From: Flavobacterium sp. UBA7665 | Lineage (GTDB): Bacteria > Bacteroidota > Bacteroidia > Flavobacteriales > Flavobacteriaceae | Assembly (NCBI GenBank): GCA_002483285.1 | Contig: DLHP01000030.1 | Span: 1-64,000, forward strand | Reading direction: 5' to 3' | Length of the DNA stretch: 64,000 nt | In this document: positions 8,284 through 17,401 of the stretch, in pieces | How the letters are laid out: every line of letters begins with the position of its first letter | Position numbering within the stretch: position 1 is the stretch's first letter | Made by a program: the position numbers and the translations under genes | Notes under the pieces: generated by a model | Told to the model about the DNA's origin: nothing | What the model saw: only the letters and a program-made list of their open reading frames with translations | The model's database searches: none

Positions 8284-10839
8284 TTATTGTAAAGTATTTT
8301 TTAAATAGTAATCGAACCAAGCTTTTACCCGCATTGTTAAATCGAGTTTAGCTTTTGGATTTGACAAAATATGATCCTGCTCAGGATATAACAACAATGT
8401 ATTGGGTTTGTGTAAGCTACGCAACGCTAAATGTAAAGCTACACTTTGACGAAAATCAACTGATGAATCACTTTTCCCCGACCAACTTAATAAGGGTGTT
8501 TCAATATTTGCTGCGTGAGCAATAGTCGAATTCCTAATGTAACCATCCCAATCATTGTATGGCGAGCTTGCCATGCGGAATTGTTGGTCTTCAAATCGCC
8601 AATTATTGGATCGATTTCTATCAAAATTCATTGTTAGGTAAGTATTTATTGGGTCGGCAACCGTACCACCTGCAACTGCCGCTGCAAAAATGGATGTTTG
8701 CGAAATGATATAAGCTGTTTGGAAGCCTCCGAATGAATGTCCGATTAACCCAATATGATTTTCTTCAATTATATTTCGTTGCTTAATGCTGTTGACGGCA
8801 GCTGTCACACAATCTACTGATGACGGACCCGGATTGCCAATATCATATTTTATATCCAGCATTAATACAAAGTAACCTTCTAGTAAATACGTTGGTGGCG
8901 AAAAGCCAATGTGATGTGATGCCACCGGATTGATATAGTCATATCGCGTTGATGATAACCTTTCATAAATATACACTACCATTGGATATTTTTTCCCGAC
9001 CTGATAATCTGCAGGATACATTAATACTCCCTTCAAAGTATCACCACTTGAATTTTGATAAGTGACTAGTTCCGAATGTGACCATTGGTATCTGAAGGAA
9101 TGCTTGTTGGATTGAAAAATCATTTTTGGTGTTCTTCGTGATTTATCTACAGTGATCAATTTTGGAGGTTCTGCTTCAGTTTCTTCTGTATAAAGAAAAA
9201 TGTTTGCGCTTTTTGCTTTGACAATTCTACTTGATTTCGACTTAGCATAATTGAATTTTTGAAGGCCTTCATTTTCATTGAACCTGTAATAACCTGATGC
9301 CATATCACTTCCCCTAGCGGCAAGAATAATTCCTTTTTGGATATCAATTGATTCGCGCGATAACTCCGCTACATTATCAAATTGCTTATCATTTTTGTGG
9401 ATTTCAACCCTGAACCTTGTTTTGGTTTCACGACCGTTGGTTATTTTTTTTGCCATTTTTCCGTTGGGTGAAAACAACCAAACATCATATTGGTCATACA
9501 AAATTATATAGCGGCTATCCGATGTAAAACCTGGACTGTAATATCCGGGGTTTTCTCCTGCATTATCAAATTCAACGTTTTGGAACGCTACATTTATGTT
9601 GGCTGTAAGGTTTAATGATTTGCCTATTTCATTGTCGAATACATAATAATCTCCTTCTTTAAAATAGGTGACGTATTGCCCCGATGGGCTGGCTTTAATT
9701 ATTCCTGCTGACCGACTGCACTGCTTTACAACCAAAGTAGATTTTCCATCTTCCAAATTTATGCTATAATAATCTGTAGGTGGAATCTCAGCCGTTTGTG
9801 ATACTATCGATGATTTGGATTGAGCAAGTGCATACTTACCTCGTGGGAGAATCTTTGTATTCATAAAATCGCCATCGTCCACTTTTTTCAATTGACCAGA
9901 CTCAACATCCCAAATGGTTAGGTATGGATTTACTTCGGAGTCATTAGAAAGTTCCTGTTCGGGATATTCTAAGCGTGTTGCAGACTCCCAAACTTCGACT
10001 AATTTTTCCTCTTGCTGTTTGTCTTTGATATCTGTTATCATAAAATAGACCTGCTTGTCGTTTTCGGAAATTACGATTTTGTAAGGTTCGATATTGTATG
10101 GCTTACCTTCAAATTTTATGTTGCTGTTGCTCAGTGTACTCGTTTTATTTTCGGTACAATTATAATGTACAATTTTCAGGCTGTCTGCACTTGTTTTGGA
10201 CTGGCTAAAAAAGGCAACACTATTTCCTGATTTGCTCCAATTAAGCCTATTGTACTTGGCGTTTCTATCAGACAATATATTTGATAACATTCCATTTTTA
10301 TTGTGGATAACCGTTACACCACTTTCTGAAATTACGGCAATGTCACCCCTGTTTCCAATGCTATAATCAGTAGCATTTTGTATTTGTGCCAATACTGTGT
10401 GATTAACGTCGTGTAATTTTAGATCCTGTCCTTTCGATTGGTTTTCCTGTAGCATCAACTCATTTCCATTTGAAAGAAAATCGAACCGTTTGATTCCCGA
10501 ATATGTTTTTATCTCGTGATTTTTCAAATCGTGTATTTCCAACCTGAAATCGTGAAATTTTATCGCCATCTTTTTTGAATCGGGGCTAAACGTAGCGGAA
10601 GCTGCACCGGGAAAGTCACGTCTTTTTAGTGTTGTTGTGTTGATTACAAAGAGTGTGTCGTTACCGGATTGGTATTCCATTTTGCAGGACACCCATTTGC
10701 CATCAGGAGATATCAATTCTCCTGACAGCGTACCCCATTTTTCATAATCGGCGGGTGTGACTTTTAGCTTTACAGATTGTGCCCAAGATGATAACGCAAA
10801 AAGTGTTATCACAATAAGTTTATAGTTTGCTGCTTTCAT
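8284..10839 (-). CDS. S9-family prolyl oligopeptidase-type serine peptidase, exported
   Basis: 851 residues with a signal peptide (about 1-20, ending SSWAQ). The N-terminal two thirds are propeller-like repeats (WSKSGNSVAFFS, TLSNS). The last about 250 residues are the alpha/beta-hydrolase catalytic domain: the nucleophile is Ser702 in GLIGHSFGGFQ, the acid is probably Asp791 or Asp795 (WSGKSDSSVDF), and the His is His823 (PEQDHIL). It cleaves peptides at the surface or in the periplasm. Two bases separate it from the upstream SusD gene, so it belongs to the SusC-SusD operon, which points to peptide capture, uptake and digestion. Confidence 0.9.
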   Translation of the reverse strand: MKAANYKLIVITLFALSSWAQSVKLKVTPADYEKWGTLSGELISPDGKWVSCKMEYQSGNDTLFVINTTTLKRRDFPGAASATFSPDSKKMAIKFHDFRLEIHDLKNHEIKTYSGIKRFDFLSNGNELMLQENQSKGQDLKLHDVNHTVLAQIQNATDYSIGNRGDIAVISESGVTVIHNKNGMLSNILSDRNAKYNRLNWSKSGNSVAFFSQSKTSADSLKIVHYNCTENKTSTLSNSNIKFEGKPYNIEPYKIVISENDKQVYFMITDIKDKQQEEKLVEVWESATRLEYPEQELSNDSEVNPYLTIWDVESGQLKKVDDGDFMNTKILPRGKYALAQSKSSIVSQTAEIPPTDYYSINLEDGKSTLVVKQCSRSAGIIKASPSGQYVTYFKEGDYYVFDNEIGKSLNLTANINVAFQNVEFDNAGENPGYYSPGFTSDSRYIILYDQYDVWLFSPNGKMAKKITNGRETKTRFRVEIHKNDKQFDNVAELSRESIDIQKGIILAARGSDMASGYYRFNENEGLQKFNYAKSKSSRIVKAKSANIFLYTEETEAEPPKLITVDKSRRTPKMIFQSNKHSFRYQWSHSELVTYQNSSGDTLKGVLMYPADYQVGKKYPMVVYIYERLSSTRYDYINPVASHHIGFSPPTYLLEGYFVLMLDIKYDIGNPGPSSVDCVTAAVNSIKQRNIIEENHIGLIGHSFGGFQTAYIISQTSIFAAAVAGGTVADPINTYLTMNFDRNRSNNWRFEDQQFRMASSPYNDWDGYIRNSTIAHAANIETPLLSWSGKSDSSVDFRQSVALHLALRSLHKPNTLLLYPEQDHILSNPKAKLDLTMRVKAWFDYYLKNTLQ

Positions 10840-10841
10840 CT

Positions 10842-12251
10842 TTAATAACCCGCATTTTGTGGCAATAAATTTTCATTCAGCAAGAGTTCAGCTTCAGGTA
10901 ACGGAAACAGTATATCCCTATTTTGCCAGCCGGGTTTTATAGGATTTAAAACTGATGCTGCATTTCCGGTACGTTTTAAATCAAACCAACGATGGCTTTG
11001 CTCGGTAAAGAACTCTAGTCGTCTTTCCTGCAATATCGCTGCTTTGAGTTCGGCTTGCGTTGTTGCTGTGGTATTGGGCAATCCTGCGCGGTTTCGTGTA
11101 ATATTCAAATCCTGTTGCGCCCCAGCATTATCACCATTAAAAGTGCGTGCTTCAGCACGAATTAGATATTGTTCTTCTAATCGTAAAATGATTGTGTATT
11201 CCTGCGATGATTCTGTAGCTGCCGTTTGTTTGTACTTGTAAGGTCTGTACCATGTGCCACTTGCGTTTGTGATTGTTTTTATCCAAGTGGTCTTTCTGAG
11301 GTCGGCTGATTCAAACGCATTGTAAAGGTCAGTTGAGAGTGCAGGTTTAGAAGGTGGTCCACTTGAAAAATTGTAGGTGCTCGCCTCTTTTGTGTTTTGC
11401 CCTGCAATTCCCGGATGGAACGACCAGATTGTTGCAGGGCTTCCTGCTAAAAAAACCGATGCGGGATCAGCCTCAATGGCGTAAGTTGCATCATTGATTA
11501 CGGCTGTTGCATAGGTTTCGGCTTGGTCGTAATTTTCTGTATATAAATAGACTCTTGCCAGCATCGCTTTAACAGCACCTTTGTTTGCACGGACGCGTTC
11601 TTCTGTTGGATAGCTGTCGGGTAAAAGTGATTCTGCCACTGTGAGGTCATTGATTATTTTTTGCCAAACCTGTGCAACAGGTGTTTTAGTAATGACCGCA
11701 TTTATTTGATAGTCGGTTGTGGTTACATAAGGGATGTCGCCAAATATGTTTACGAGGTAAAAATAGTTGAATGCCCTTAGAAACATTGCTTCGCCTAATA
11801 ATCTGTCCCGGTCTTCTCCGGTTATAGCTGTTGATGCTTGAACGCCTTCAATCAGTGCATTGATTGCGTAAATCTCTCCATAAGGAACGTTCCACAATCT
11901 CAACAGATTTGTATTTGATGGTAGCATCGTATGCTTATTGAATTGTTCTGTAACTGTGTTTGGACCATAAAAATCCATGTCATCGGAATAGTTTGCCATC
12001 AATGATGTTCCGCCCACTGAAACACCCGAAGCCACACCGCTTTCGCGAAGCCTAGCATATATGTCTGCCAATGCCGCTTTTGCCGTTGCCACATCCTGAT
12101 AGACTGCAACCCCTGTTAGTTCTGACTTTGGCATGTCGACTTCCGTGAAATCGTCGCAAGAAAAAATGAACAGGAAAATGAAAGCCACTGTAAAACGACG
12201 AATGTATCGGTTCACCGTGCTGAATCTCGTATGATTATAAATGATTTTCAT
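10842..12251 (-). CDS. SusD/RagB-family nutrient-binding outer-membrane lipoprotein
   Basis: 469 residues. A leader ends in the lipobox FIFSC, so the mature protein is lipid-anchored on the cell surface. The body is a TPR-rich SusD fold: repeated helices (FLRAFNYFYLVNIFGDIPYV, ILQERRLEFFTEQSHRWFDLKR) and the closing LLLNENLLPQNAGY match the family ends. SusD proteins form the lid over a SusC channel and select its substrate. The SusC gene is 16 bases upstream and the peptidase 2 bases downstream, so peptides are the probable cargo. The start at 12251 gives a rather long N-terminal tail before the hydrophobic leader. Confidence 0.93.
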   Translation of the reverse strand: MKIIYNHTRFSTVNRYIRRFTVAFIFLFIFSCDDFTEVDMPKSELTGVAVYQDVATAKAALADIYARLRESGVASGVSVGGTSLMANYSDDMDFYGPNTVTEQFNKHTMLPSNTNLLRLWNVPYGEIYAINALIEGVQASTAITGEDRDRLLGEAMFLRAFNYFYLVNIFGDIPYVTTTDYQINAVITKTPVAQVWQKIINDLTVAESLLPDSYPTEERVRANKGAVKAMLARVYLYTENYDQAETYATAVINDATYAIEADPASVFLAGSPATIWSFHPGIAGQNTKEASTYNFSSGPPSKPALSTDLYNAFESADLRKTTWIKTITNASGTWYRPYKYKQTAATESSQEYTIILRLEEQYLIRAEARTFNGDNAGAQQDLNITRNRAGLPNTTATTQAELKAAILQERRLEFFTEQSHRWFDLKRTGNAASVLNPIKPGWQNRDILFPLPEAELLLNENLLPQNAGY

Positions 12252-12267
12252 ATTGTTAGTTTTAAAA

Positions 12268-15200
12268 TTAGAAGCTTAGTTGGACACCGAGGGTGAATTG
12301 TTTTAAAGGCGGCAAATAGTACCCTGATTTGTTTTCGGGATCTGCGCCTTTGTATTTTGTGAATGTCAATAGGTTTTGCCCCTGAACGTAGATTTTGCTG
12401 CTCACCGATTTTGACCATGAGGAAGGCATTGCATAAGTAAGGCTTAGACTTTTTAACCGCACGAAAGACGCATCTTGCACCATTGCATCGCTCAGTGTGT
12501 AATTGTTGTATGCTTCGAGTGCGTCTGGGTTTTCGCCTGTAGTATATGGCTGTGTCGTAGCACCAATGCCGTTTTGCGGGTAGTGATTCAATACCTGAAT
12601 TGGCTGATTTGAGAATGAACCAGCCACCGGAAATAGTGAAGCCATGTCGGCTCCTTTTTGTTTGACAAACTGAAACAGCACATCGAGCGTTAGGTTTTTG
12701 TATGTAAGTTGATTTGCTACACCACCGTAATACTTTGGAGAAAAATCGATGAAGGAATTCATGTCGCCAGCCGCTGTGATTTCACCATCACCATTGACAT
12801 CCTCGACCGTATATAAGCCTGTTTCAGCATCAAGACCTGTGTAGTGGTAAAGTTTCTGAATGAATATGGATTCTCCAATGACAAAACGATTTTTATAAGT
12901 GGATGCATCGAGATCGGGAAATTCTAACAGCTTATTTCTAGGAACCGTCAGGTTTAGAGAAGTAATCCAACTGAAATCTTTTGATTTAAAATTTACCGTA
13001 CGGCAATCTAATTCTAATCCGGTATTTTGAACGGTAGCGTCGAGATTTGCCTGTAACGATGGGAAACCTGTTGTGCCCGGTAAAGGAACGCCTACCAACT
13101 GGTTAGAAGAGCGGTTTTGAAAATATGCCGTGGTGAGGAAAATCCTGTCTTTCAGAAATCCTAGTTCTAATGCCGCTTCGAATTTCTTATTGGTTTCCCA
13201 ACCGAAATTTGGATTGAAGAGTCGTGTGGGCTGAATACCAGTTACACCATCGTAAAGATTTGGAGTAACCTGATAGGTATCTAAATATTGGTAGTCACCA
13301 ATTTGGTCGTTGCCTGTTATACCATAGCTTGCGCGTAGTTTGCCAAAGCTTAAGATTGTATTTGTATTTTTGAGTAACGGCTCATTTGAGAATATCCATG
13401 CTGCGCCCATCGCACCGAAATTTGCAAAACGATTGTCGGGACCGAAACGGCTTGAGCCATCACGACGGCCGGTAAGATTCAGTATGTACCTGTCTTTTAA
13501 AACCATGTTCAAACGCCCAAAAAAGGCATTGTACTTGTATTCGGACTGGCTGTCGTTTAGAATGGTAATTGTTGTTGCAGCGGCTACGCTATTCATCAAT
13601 GCGTTGCTTGCAAACCCATAGGCATCGAGTGCCAATGCTTTTTGTTTTTGTGTTTGGAAGGTTGTACCTACAAGCATATTCACATCGATGTTCTTCCATT
13701 TTTTTTGCCAATTGATTTGCGGCTCGATAATCCAGGAACGGCGCTTGCCATCGTTCAGCACCATTTCTGAAACTTCACTGCCCAGGTTGTACGTTGGATT
13801 GTACATCGTATTTGGCAACGAACGCTCTTCGGATAGTTGGGAATCGCTGAACCCCAAACTTGTTTTTATCTCAAACCCTGCGGGAAGTTTGTAGGATAAC
13901 AACGCATTGGCCAATAGCGTGTTTGCGGTATTGATGTATTTGCCATTGAGGTAGGATAAAGGATTTTCGAAAGTGCCGTTTTCCCAATTCAGATTGCCAG
14001 CTCCGTCATATAGTGCGGGTGCATTAGGTGCTAAAACATAGGCTTGACGTGTCAGGTCGGTACCCGGCAACGTATTTTTATCGCCTGTGTAGTTTGCCGA
14101 AAACATCATGCTGAATTTATCATCCTCTGAGCGGTGGTTGATGTTGGCGGCAACTGCGCCACGGTTGAAGTGCGCCTCGCCCGGAAAGACTGTTGTTTCC
14201 TTGCGGTAGGTGCCGCTTACCAAAAACTGTGTCGCAGCAGAACCCCCTGAGACTGAAACCTGAGCATTGTAAATGTTTGCCGTGCCACCAATGAGTTCCT
14301 TTTGCCAATTGGTGTATCGGGTCTGATCCCAAGTGCCGTTGATGTCGTAGGCATCTTCGGGATATGCTGTGATGCCATCATTTGCAAATGCTTCGGTGCG
14401 CATGGCGAGGTATTCTTGGGTATTTAGCAAGTTTATTTTGTTCGTGATTTTGCCGATTGTGGTGTAGGTTTGCACCTCAAATTTTGTTTTTCCGGCTTTG
14501 CCTTTCTTTGTTGTGATTAACACCACGCCATTGGCACCCCGCGAGCCATATATAGCCGTTGCATCGGCATCTTTGAGCACTTCGATGCTTTCGATATCGG
14601 CAGGATTGATATTGCTTAATGGGCTTGATAAGCCACCGAACAAATTGGCCGACACATCACTATTCCCTAAAGACTGTGAAGCATACGGAACACCGTTAAT
14701 AATGTAAAGTGGGTCATTGCCCTCGCCACGCAAGGAGTTGATGCCACGGATTTGAATATTGAACCCACTACCTGGTGTTCCGGCTGTTTGTGTAATGTTT
14801 ACGCCCGACATGCGCCCCTGCATTGCCGCTAATGGACTACTTACCGGCTGATGTTCGATATCGGAAGCTTTTATTTTTGCGATGCTGCCTGTGCGTTCTT
14901 TTTCTTTTACGGAATAGTAGCCTGCGTTGACGGTTACTTCCTGCAAAGTGGTTTGATCTTCCTGTAATTGTATGTTGAGGGAAGTGCGACCCTTTAAAGG
15001 TTCTGTGACGGTTTTGAAGCCGACGAAAGCGAAGATTAATGTATCTGTAGGGTCTGCGTTGATGGTGAATTTGCCATCTTCTCTCGAAACGGCAGTTTCT
15101 TGTTTGCCAAGCACTTTAATTGATACGCCAGTCATTGGCATCCCATCGACTGTAATTGTACCTGTGATTTGCGATTGTTGGATGGCTCGCAAAGGCGCGA

Positions 15201-15315
15201 AGACGCAAAGGTTGTTGGTGGATGGTTTGTTGTTTGCGCTGGATGGCGGCGATGCAAGGATGGTGCTTATTGTAAATAAGAGTAGCCAAACCTTATAGAA
15301 TGAAAGGTTTTTCAT
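12268..15315 (-). CDS. SusC/RagA TonB-linked outer-membrane receptor
   Basis: 1015 residues. Signal peptide about 1-28; carboxypeptidase-regulatory-like domain about 50-115 (ITGTITVDGMPMTGVSIKV); TonB-dependent plug with the SusC signature IQIRGINSLRGEGNDPLYII and VLKDADATAIYGSRGANGVV; then a 22-strand barrel closing with the terminal aromatic residue in LGVQLSF. It imports the substrate held by the SusD partner, powered by TonB. First gene of a SusC-SusD-S9 peptidase operon. The G+C of this gene is higher than that of the defence genes to its right. No anti-sigma/sigma pair is adjacent. Confidence 0.95.
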   Translation of the reverse strand: MKNLSFYKVWLLLFTISTILASPPSSANNKPSTNNLCVFAPLRAIQQSQITGTITVDGMPMTGVSIKVLGKQETAVSREDGKFTINADPTDTLIFAFVGFKTVTEPLKGRTSLNIQLQEDQTTLQEVTVNAGYYSVKEKERTGSIAKIKASDIEHQPVSSPLAAMQGRMSGVNITQTAGTPGSGFNIQIRGINSLRGEGNDPLYIINGVPYASQSLGNSDVSANLFGGLSSPLSNINPADIESIEVLKDADATAIYGSRGANGVVLITTKKGKAGKTKFEVQTYTTIGKITNKINLLNTQEYLAMRTEAFANDGITAYPEDAYDINGTWDQTRYTNWQKELIGGTANIYNAQVSVSGGSAATQFLVSGTYRKETTVFPGEAHFNRGAVAANINHRSEDDKFSMMFSANYTGDKNTLPGTDLTRQAYVLAPNAPALYDGAGNLNWENGTFENPLSYLNGKYINTANTLLANALLSYKLPAGFEIKTSLGFSDSQLSEERSLPNTMYNPTYNLGSEVSEMVLNDGKRRSWIIEPQINWQKKWKNIDVNMLVGTTFQTQKQKALALDAYGFASNALMNSVAAATTITILNDSQSEYKYNAFFGRLNMVLKDRYILNLTGRRDGSSRFGPDNRFANFGAMGAAWIFSNEPLLKNTNTILSFGKLRASYGITGNDQIGDYQYLDTYQVTPNLYDGVTGIQPTRLFNPNFGWETNKKFEAALELGFLKDRIFLTTAYFQNRSSNQLVGVPLPGTTGFPSLQANLDATVQNTGLELDCRTVNFKSKDFSWITSLNLTVPRNKLLEFPDLDASTYKNRFVIGESIFIQKLYHYTGLDAETGLYTVEDVNGDGEITAAGDMNSFIDFSPKYYGGVANQLTYKNLTLDVLFQFVKQKGADMASLFPVAGSFSNQPIQVLNHYPQNGIGATTQPYTTGENPDALEAYNNYTLSDAMVQDASFVRLKSLSLTYAMPSSWSKSVSSKIYVQGQNLLTFTKYKGADPENKSGYYLPPLKQFTLGVQLSF

Positions 15316-15359
15316 AATTTTGGTTGTGTTAAATGAAACTTAGGTTTTGTTTGATCTTT

Positions 15360-15404
15360 GGCTCTCTACGTTAGTTTGGCGACGAGGTAGGGAGTCTTTT
15401 TTTT
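15360..15404 (+). terminator. Terminator-like hairpin with eight T residues, no obvious gene to terminate
   Basis: GGCTCTCTAC (15360-15369) pairs with GTAGGGAGTC (15387-15396), ten pairs including two G-T, followed by T8. Read rightward it is a good intrinsic terminator, but the only upstream gene (susC) reads the other way. It may end an antisense or small RNA, or act in the susC leader. Confidence 0.5.
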
Positions 15405-15604
15405 CGAAATAATAACCCGAACGGCAACTTAACTAACCCAAAATTTAGGTAAAGCCGCCCGGGCATTATTGGTTTACAGAAATGGATGTTACATAGGCAG
15501 AGCATTAGTAGTTAAACAAATGCGAATCTGCAGAAGTGAAGTAGCGCGATGAAATTGTGAGTTGCCTGATTTTGGATAAAAAAAGGCGCGGAACTCAGCT
15601 TAAA

Positions 15605-15720
15605 CGCTTTCAAGGTACTGGTATACCCGACGCACGAATAAGTGAGCCCACGCCAGTATTGACGTGAGCATCTAACTTATCATCTCGTGCGTTTAAAAAT
15701 TACCAGTTTTTGAAAACGAG
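15605..15720. repeat. Long imperfect inverted repeat
   Basis: Two arms of about 50 bases around a short centre near 15655-15662. Matching blocks, left arm against the reverse complement of the right, are ACTGGTA, ACGCACGA, ATAAGT, then GA/GC and CACG, in the same order with small bulges. Could be a structured RNA, a palindromic repeat unit or the relic of an element end. No reverse transcriptase or transposase is nearby. Confidence 0.6.
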
Positions 15721-15805
15721 ATTCAAAGCGAATGCTTCAAATATTTTATATGAAGAATCGCAAATTTATAATAATTCAGCGAATATAATAAAATATTCCA
15801 AATAC

Positions 15806-15819
15806 AGGACTATAGTCCT
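15806..15819. promoter_or_regulatory. C-box: operator for the restriction-system controller protein
   Basis: AGGACTATAGTCCT is a perfect 14-bp palindrome, 36 bases before the controller gene. Controller (C) proteins of type II systems classically bind GACT...AGTC sites such as GACTTATAGTC, so the match in sequence and position is close. Confidence 0.75.
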
Positions 15820-15855
15820 TAGTTTTTTATTCTTTTTTAAGCTCCTTTTGTAGAT

Positions 15856-16092
15856 ATGCATGAGTCACTTGATGATATAGAACGATTTCTTATAAAGAAG
15901 GTCAAAGAACTACGAGAAAAGAAAGGCTTAAGTCAAGTTTCTTTATCACTAGCTTTGGGTAAGAGTACTACGTTCATTTCAGATATTGAAGCACCAAGTA
16001 AAAAAGCAAAATACAACATTAAGCATTTAAACGATATAGCAAAAATATTAGGCTGCTCACCCAAAGACTTTTGGCCGGAGAAGCCATTATAG
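15856..16092 (+). CDS. Controller (C) protein of restriction-modification system, XRE-type HTH
   Basis: 78 residues, almost wholly a Cro/C1-type helix-turn-helix: VKELREKKGLSQVSLSLALG, then STTFISDIE as the recognition helix. Length and layout match C proteins, which bind C-boxes and first activate then limit their own gene and the endonuclease gene, so that methylation precedes cutting. The C-box palindrome lies just upstream. The endonuclease gene starts 13 bases after the stop, so the two are co-transcribed, the standard C-R arrangement. Confidence 0.85.
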   Translation: MHESLDDIERFLIKKVKELREKKGLSQVSLSLALGKSTTFISDIEAPSKKAKYNIKHLNDIAKILGCSPKDFWPEKPL

Positions 16093-16105
16093 TGATATAT
16101 ACTCA

Positions 16106-17293
16106 ATGAAACTAACTTTCTTAGGTCAGGGATTTATAGCCGATACAGATACAGCAGTAGGAACACTTATTGAAAAGTTTTTCTCGGAAAACGTATATCA
16201 TACTTTTACTGGTATAACCGCATTTGCAAGTGAAGCTGGTGTATATGGCTTATCAAACTGTTTAGCGACTAGTATATCGATTCAAAACCTTTATTTAATA
16301 GTAGGTATAGATCAGGAAGGAACTCCAAAAGATGCTCTCGAAGAAATCCTCAAATTAAATATTAATAGCTATATATTTTACCAAAAAGAGGCTCCAATTT
16401 TTCATCCTAAAATTTATCTTTTCGAGGGAGATATAAAAACGAGCGTAATCATTGGTTCTTCGAATTTAACAGGTCGCGGATTATTCAATAATGTCGAATC
16501 CTCTACGCTAATAGAATTTGACAAAGACGATGCCGAAGGTTTGGAATTTCTTAAATCAATGAAAGATTATTATACAACATTGTTTGATTTTAGTGACCCT
16601 AATCTTTTTAAGATAACTGCAGAAACAATTCAAAAATTTGTTGATTTAAAAGTGGTTCCTACTAAAAGAGTTTGGCTAAATAAACAAGGTAAAAAGAAAA
16701 TAGAAGGTGTCCCTAAAGATGGTTTCGACATACCACCTCGAAAGGTAGGTTCTCTGCCGCCAAGCTTTAGGAAAAAACATAAAGCTGCGGAAATGGCTGA
16801 CACTGCTGGGGAAGAAATTTTTGCAGTAAGTGATAACCAATATTTAGCTCAGGACCTAACAGAAGTATGGAAAAGTAATAAACTAACTGAACGAGATTTA
16901 AACATCCCATCGGGTACAAATACAAATGCAACTGGTTCAATGTCATTTAGTAAAGGAACCTATGAAGATATAGACCAAAGGCATTATTTTAGGGATAACG
17001 TTTTCAATTCACTGGAATGGAAGAATAACACTCGTAAAGGCAGCGAACATTTGCTAAAAGCAACAGCAGATTTTACAATAAGAATCAATGGAGAATATAA
17101 GGGTAAGTATTCACTAACCTTAACGCATAATCCAAAAACTGATATTGAAACTTATAAACAAAACAATACTATGACTGGTATAAGCTGGGGCGATGCAAAA
17201 AATGTAATTAAGAACCGAGTACTTTTAGGAAAATCTTTAACTCTTTATAAAGATAACAGTAGTGATGATGAATTCACTATTGAGATTCAATAA
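16106..17293 (+). CDS. Type II restriction endonuclease of the phospholipase D superfamily
   Basis: 395 residues, no signal peptide. Residues 98-131 contain one HKD motif: FHPKIYLFEG (His100, Lys102) followed by IGSSNLTGRGLFNNVE (Ser118/119, Asn120, Glu131). PLD-type endonucleases such as BfiI and NgoFVII use such a motif as a dimer and need no metal ion; this is closest in look to the NgoFVII group. The C-terminal half, with a charged linker and KNVIKNRVLLGKSLTLYKD, is probably the DNA-recognition domain. It sits between the controller and methyltransferase genes, which fixes the role. The recognition sequence cannot be read from the sequence. Confidence 0.85.
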   Translation: MKLTFLGQGFIADTDTAVGTLIEKFFSENVYHTFTGITAFASEAGVYGLSNCLATSISIQNLYLIVGIDQEGTPKDALEEILKLNINSYIFYQKEAPIFHPKIYLFEGDIKTSVIIGSSNLTGRGLFNNVESSTLIEFDKDDAEGLEFLKSMKDYYTTLFDFSDPNLFKITAETIQKFVDLKVVPTKRVWLNKQGKKKIEGVPKDGFDIPPRKVGSLPPSFRKKHKAAEMADTAGEEIFAVSDNQYLAQDLTEVWKSNKLTERDLNIPSGTNTNATGSMSFSKGTYEDIDQRHYFRDNVFNSLEWKNNTRKGSEHLLKATADFTIRINGEYKGKYSLTLTHNPKTDIETYKQNNTMTGISWGDAKNVIKNRVLLGKSLTLYKDNSSDDEFTIEIQ

Positions 17294-17401
17294 ATTGTTC
17301 AAAACTCTTTAATGTTCAAAACTGTCTAATAAGTATTAAAATTTTAACTTGTATTATCTACCCTCCTCTACTTATTTTTACGATTAAATAGCACCACTAA
17401 A

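Larger units (their letters stand above)
15316..15855. other. 540-base intergenic region at the left edge of the defence island
   Basis: No protein-coding frame is convincing here. The region carries a terminator-like hairpin reading rightward (15360-15404), a long imperfect inverted repeat (15605-15720), and the C-box of the restriction system (15806-15819). The composition falls from moderate G+C near susC to very A+T-rich before 15856. Confidence 0.7.

Noticed and set aside
15605..15720. Retron or CRISPR-like structure
   Set aside because: No reverse transcriptase, no cas genes and only one inverted unit; no regular spacer-repeat pattern anywhere in the window.
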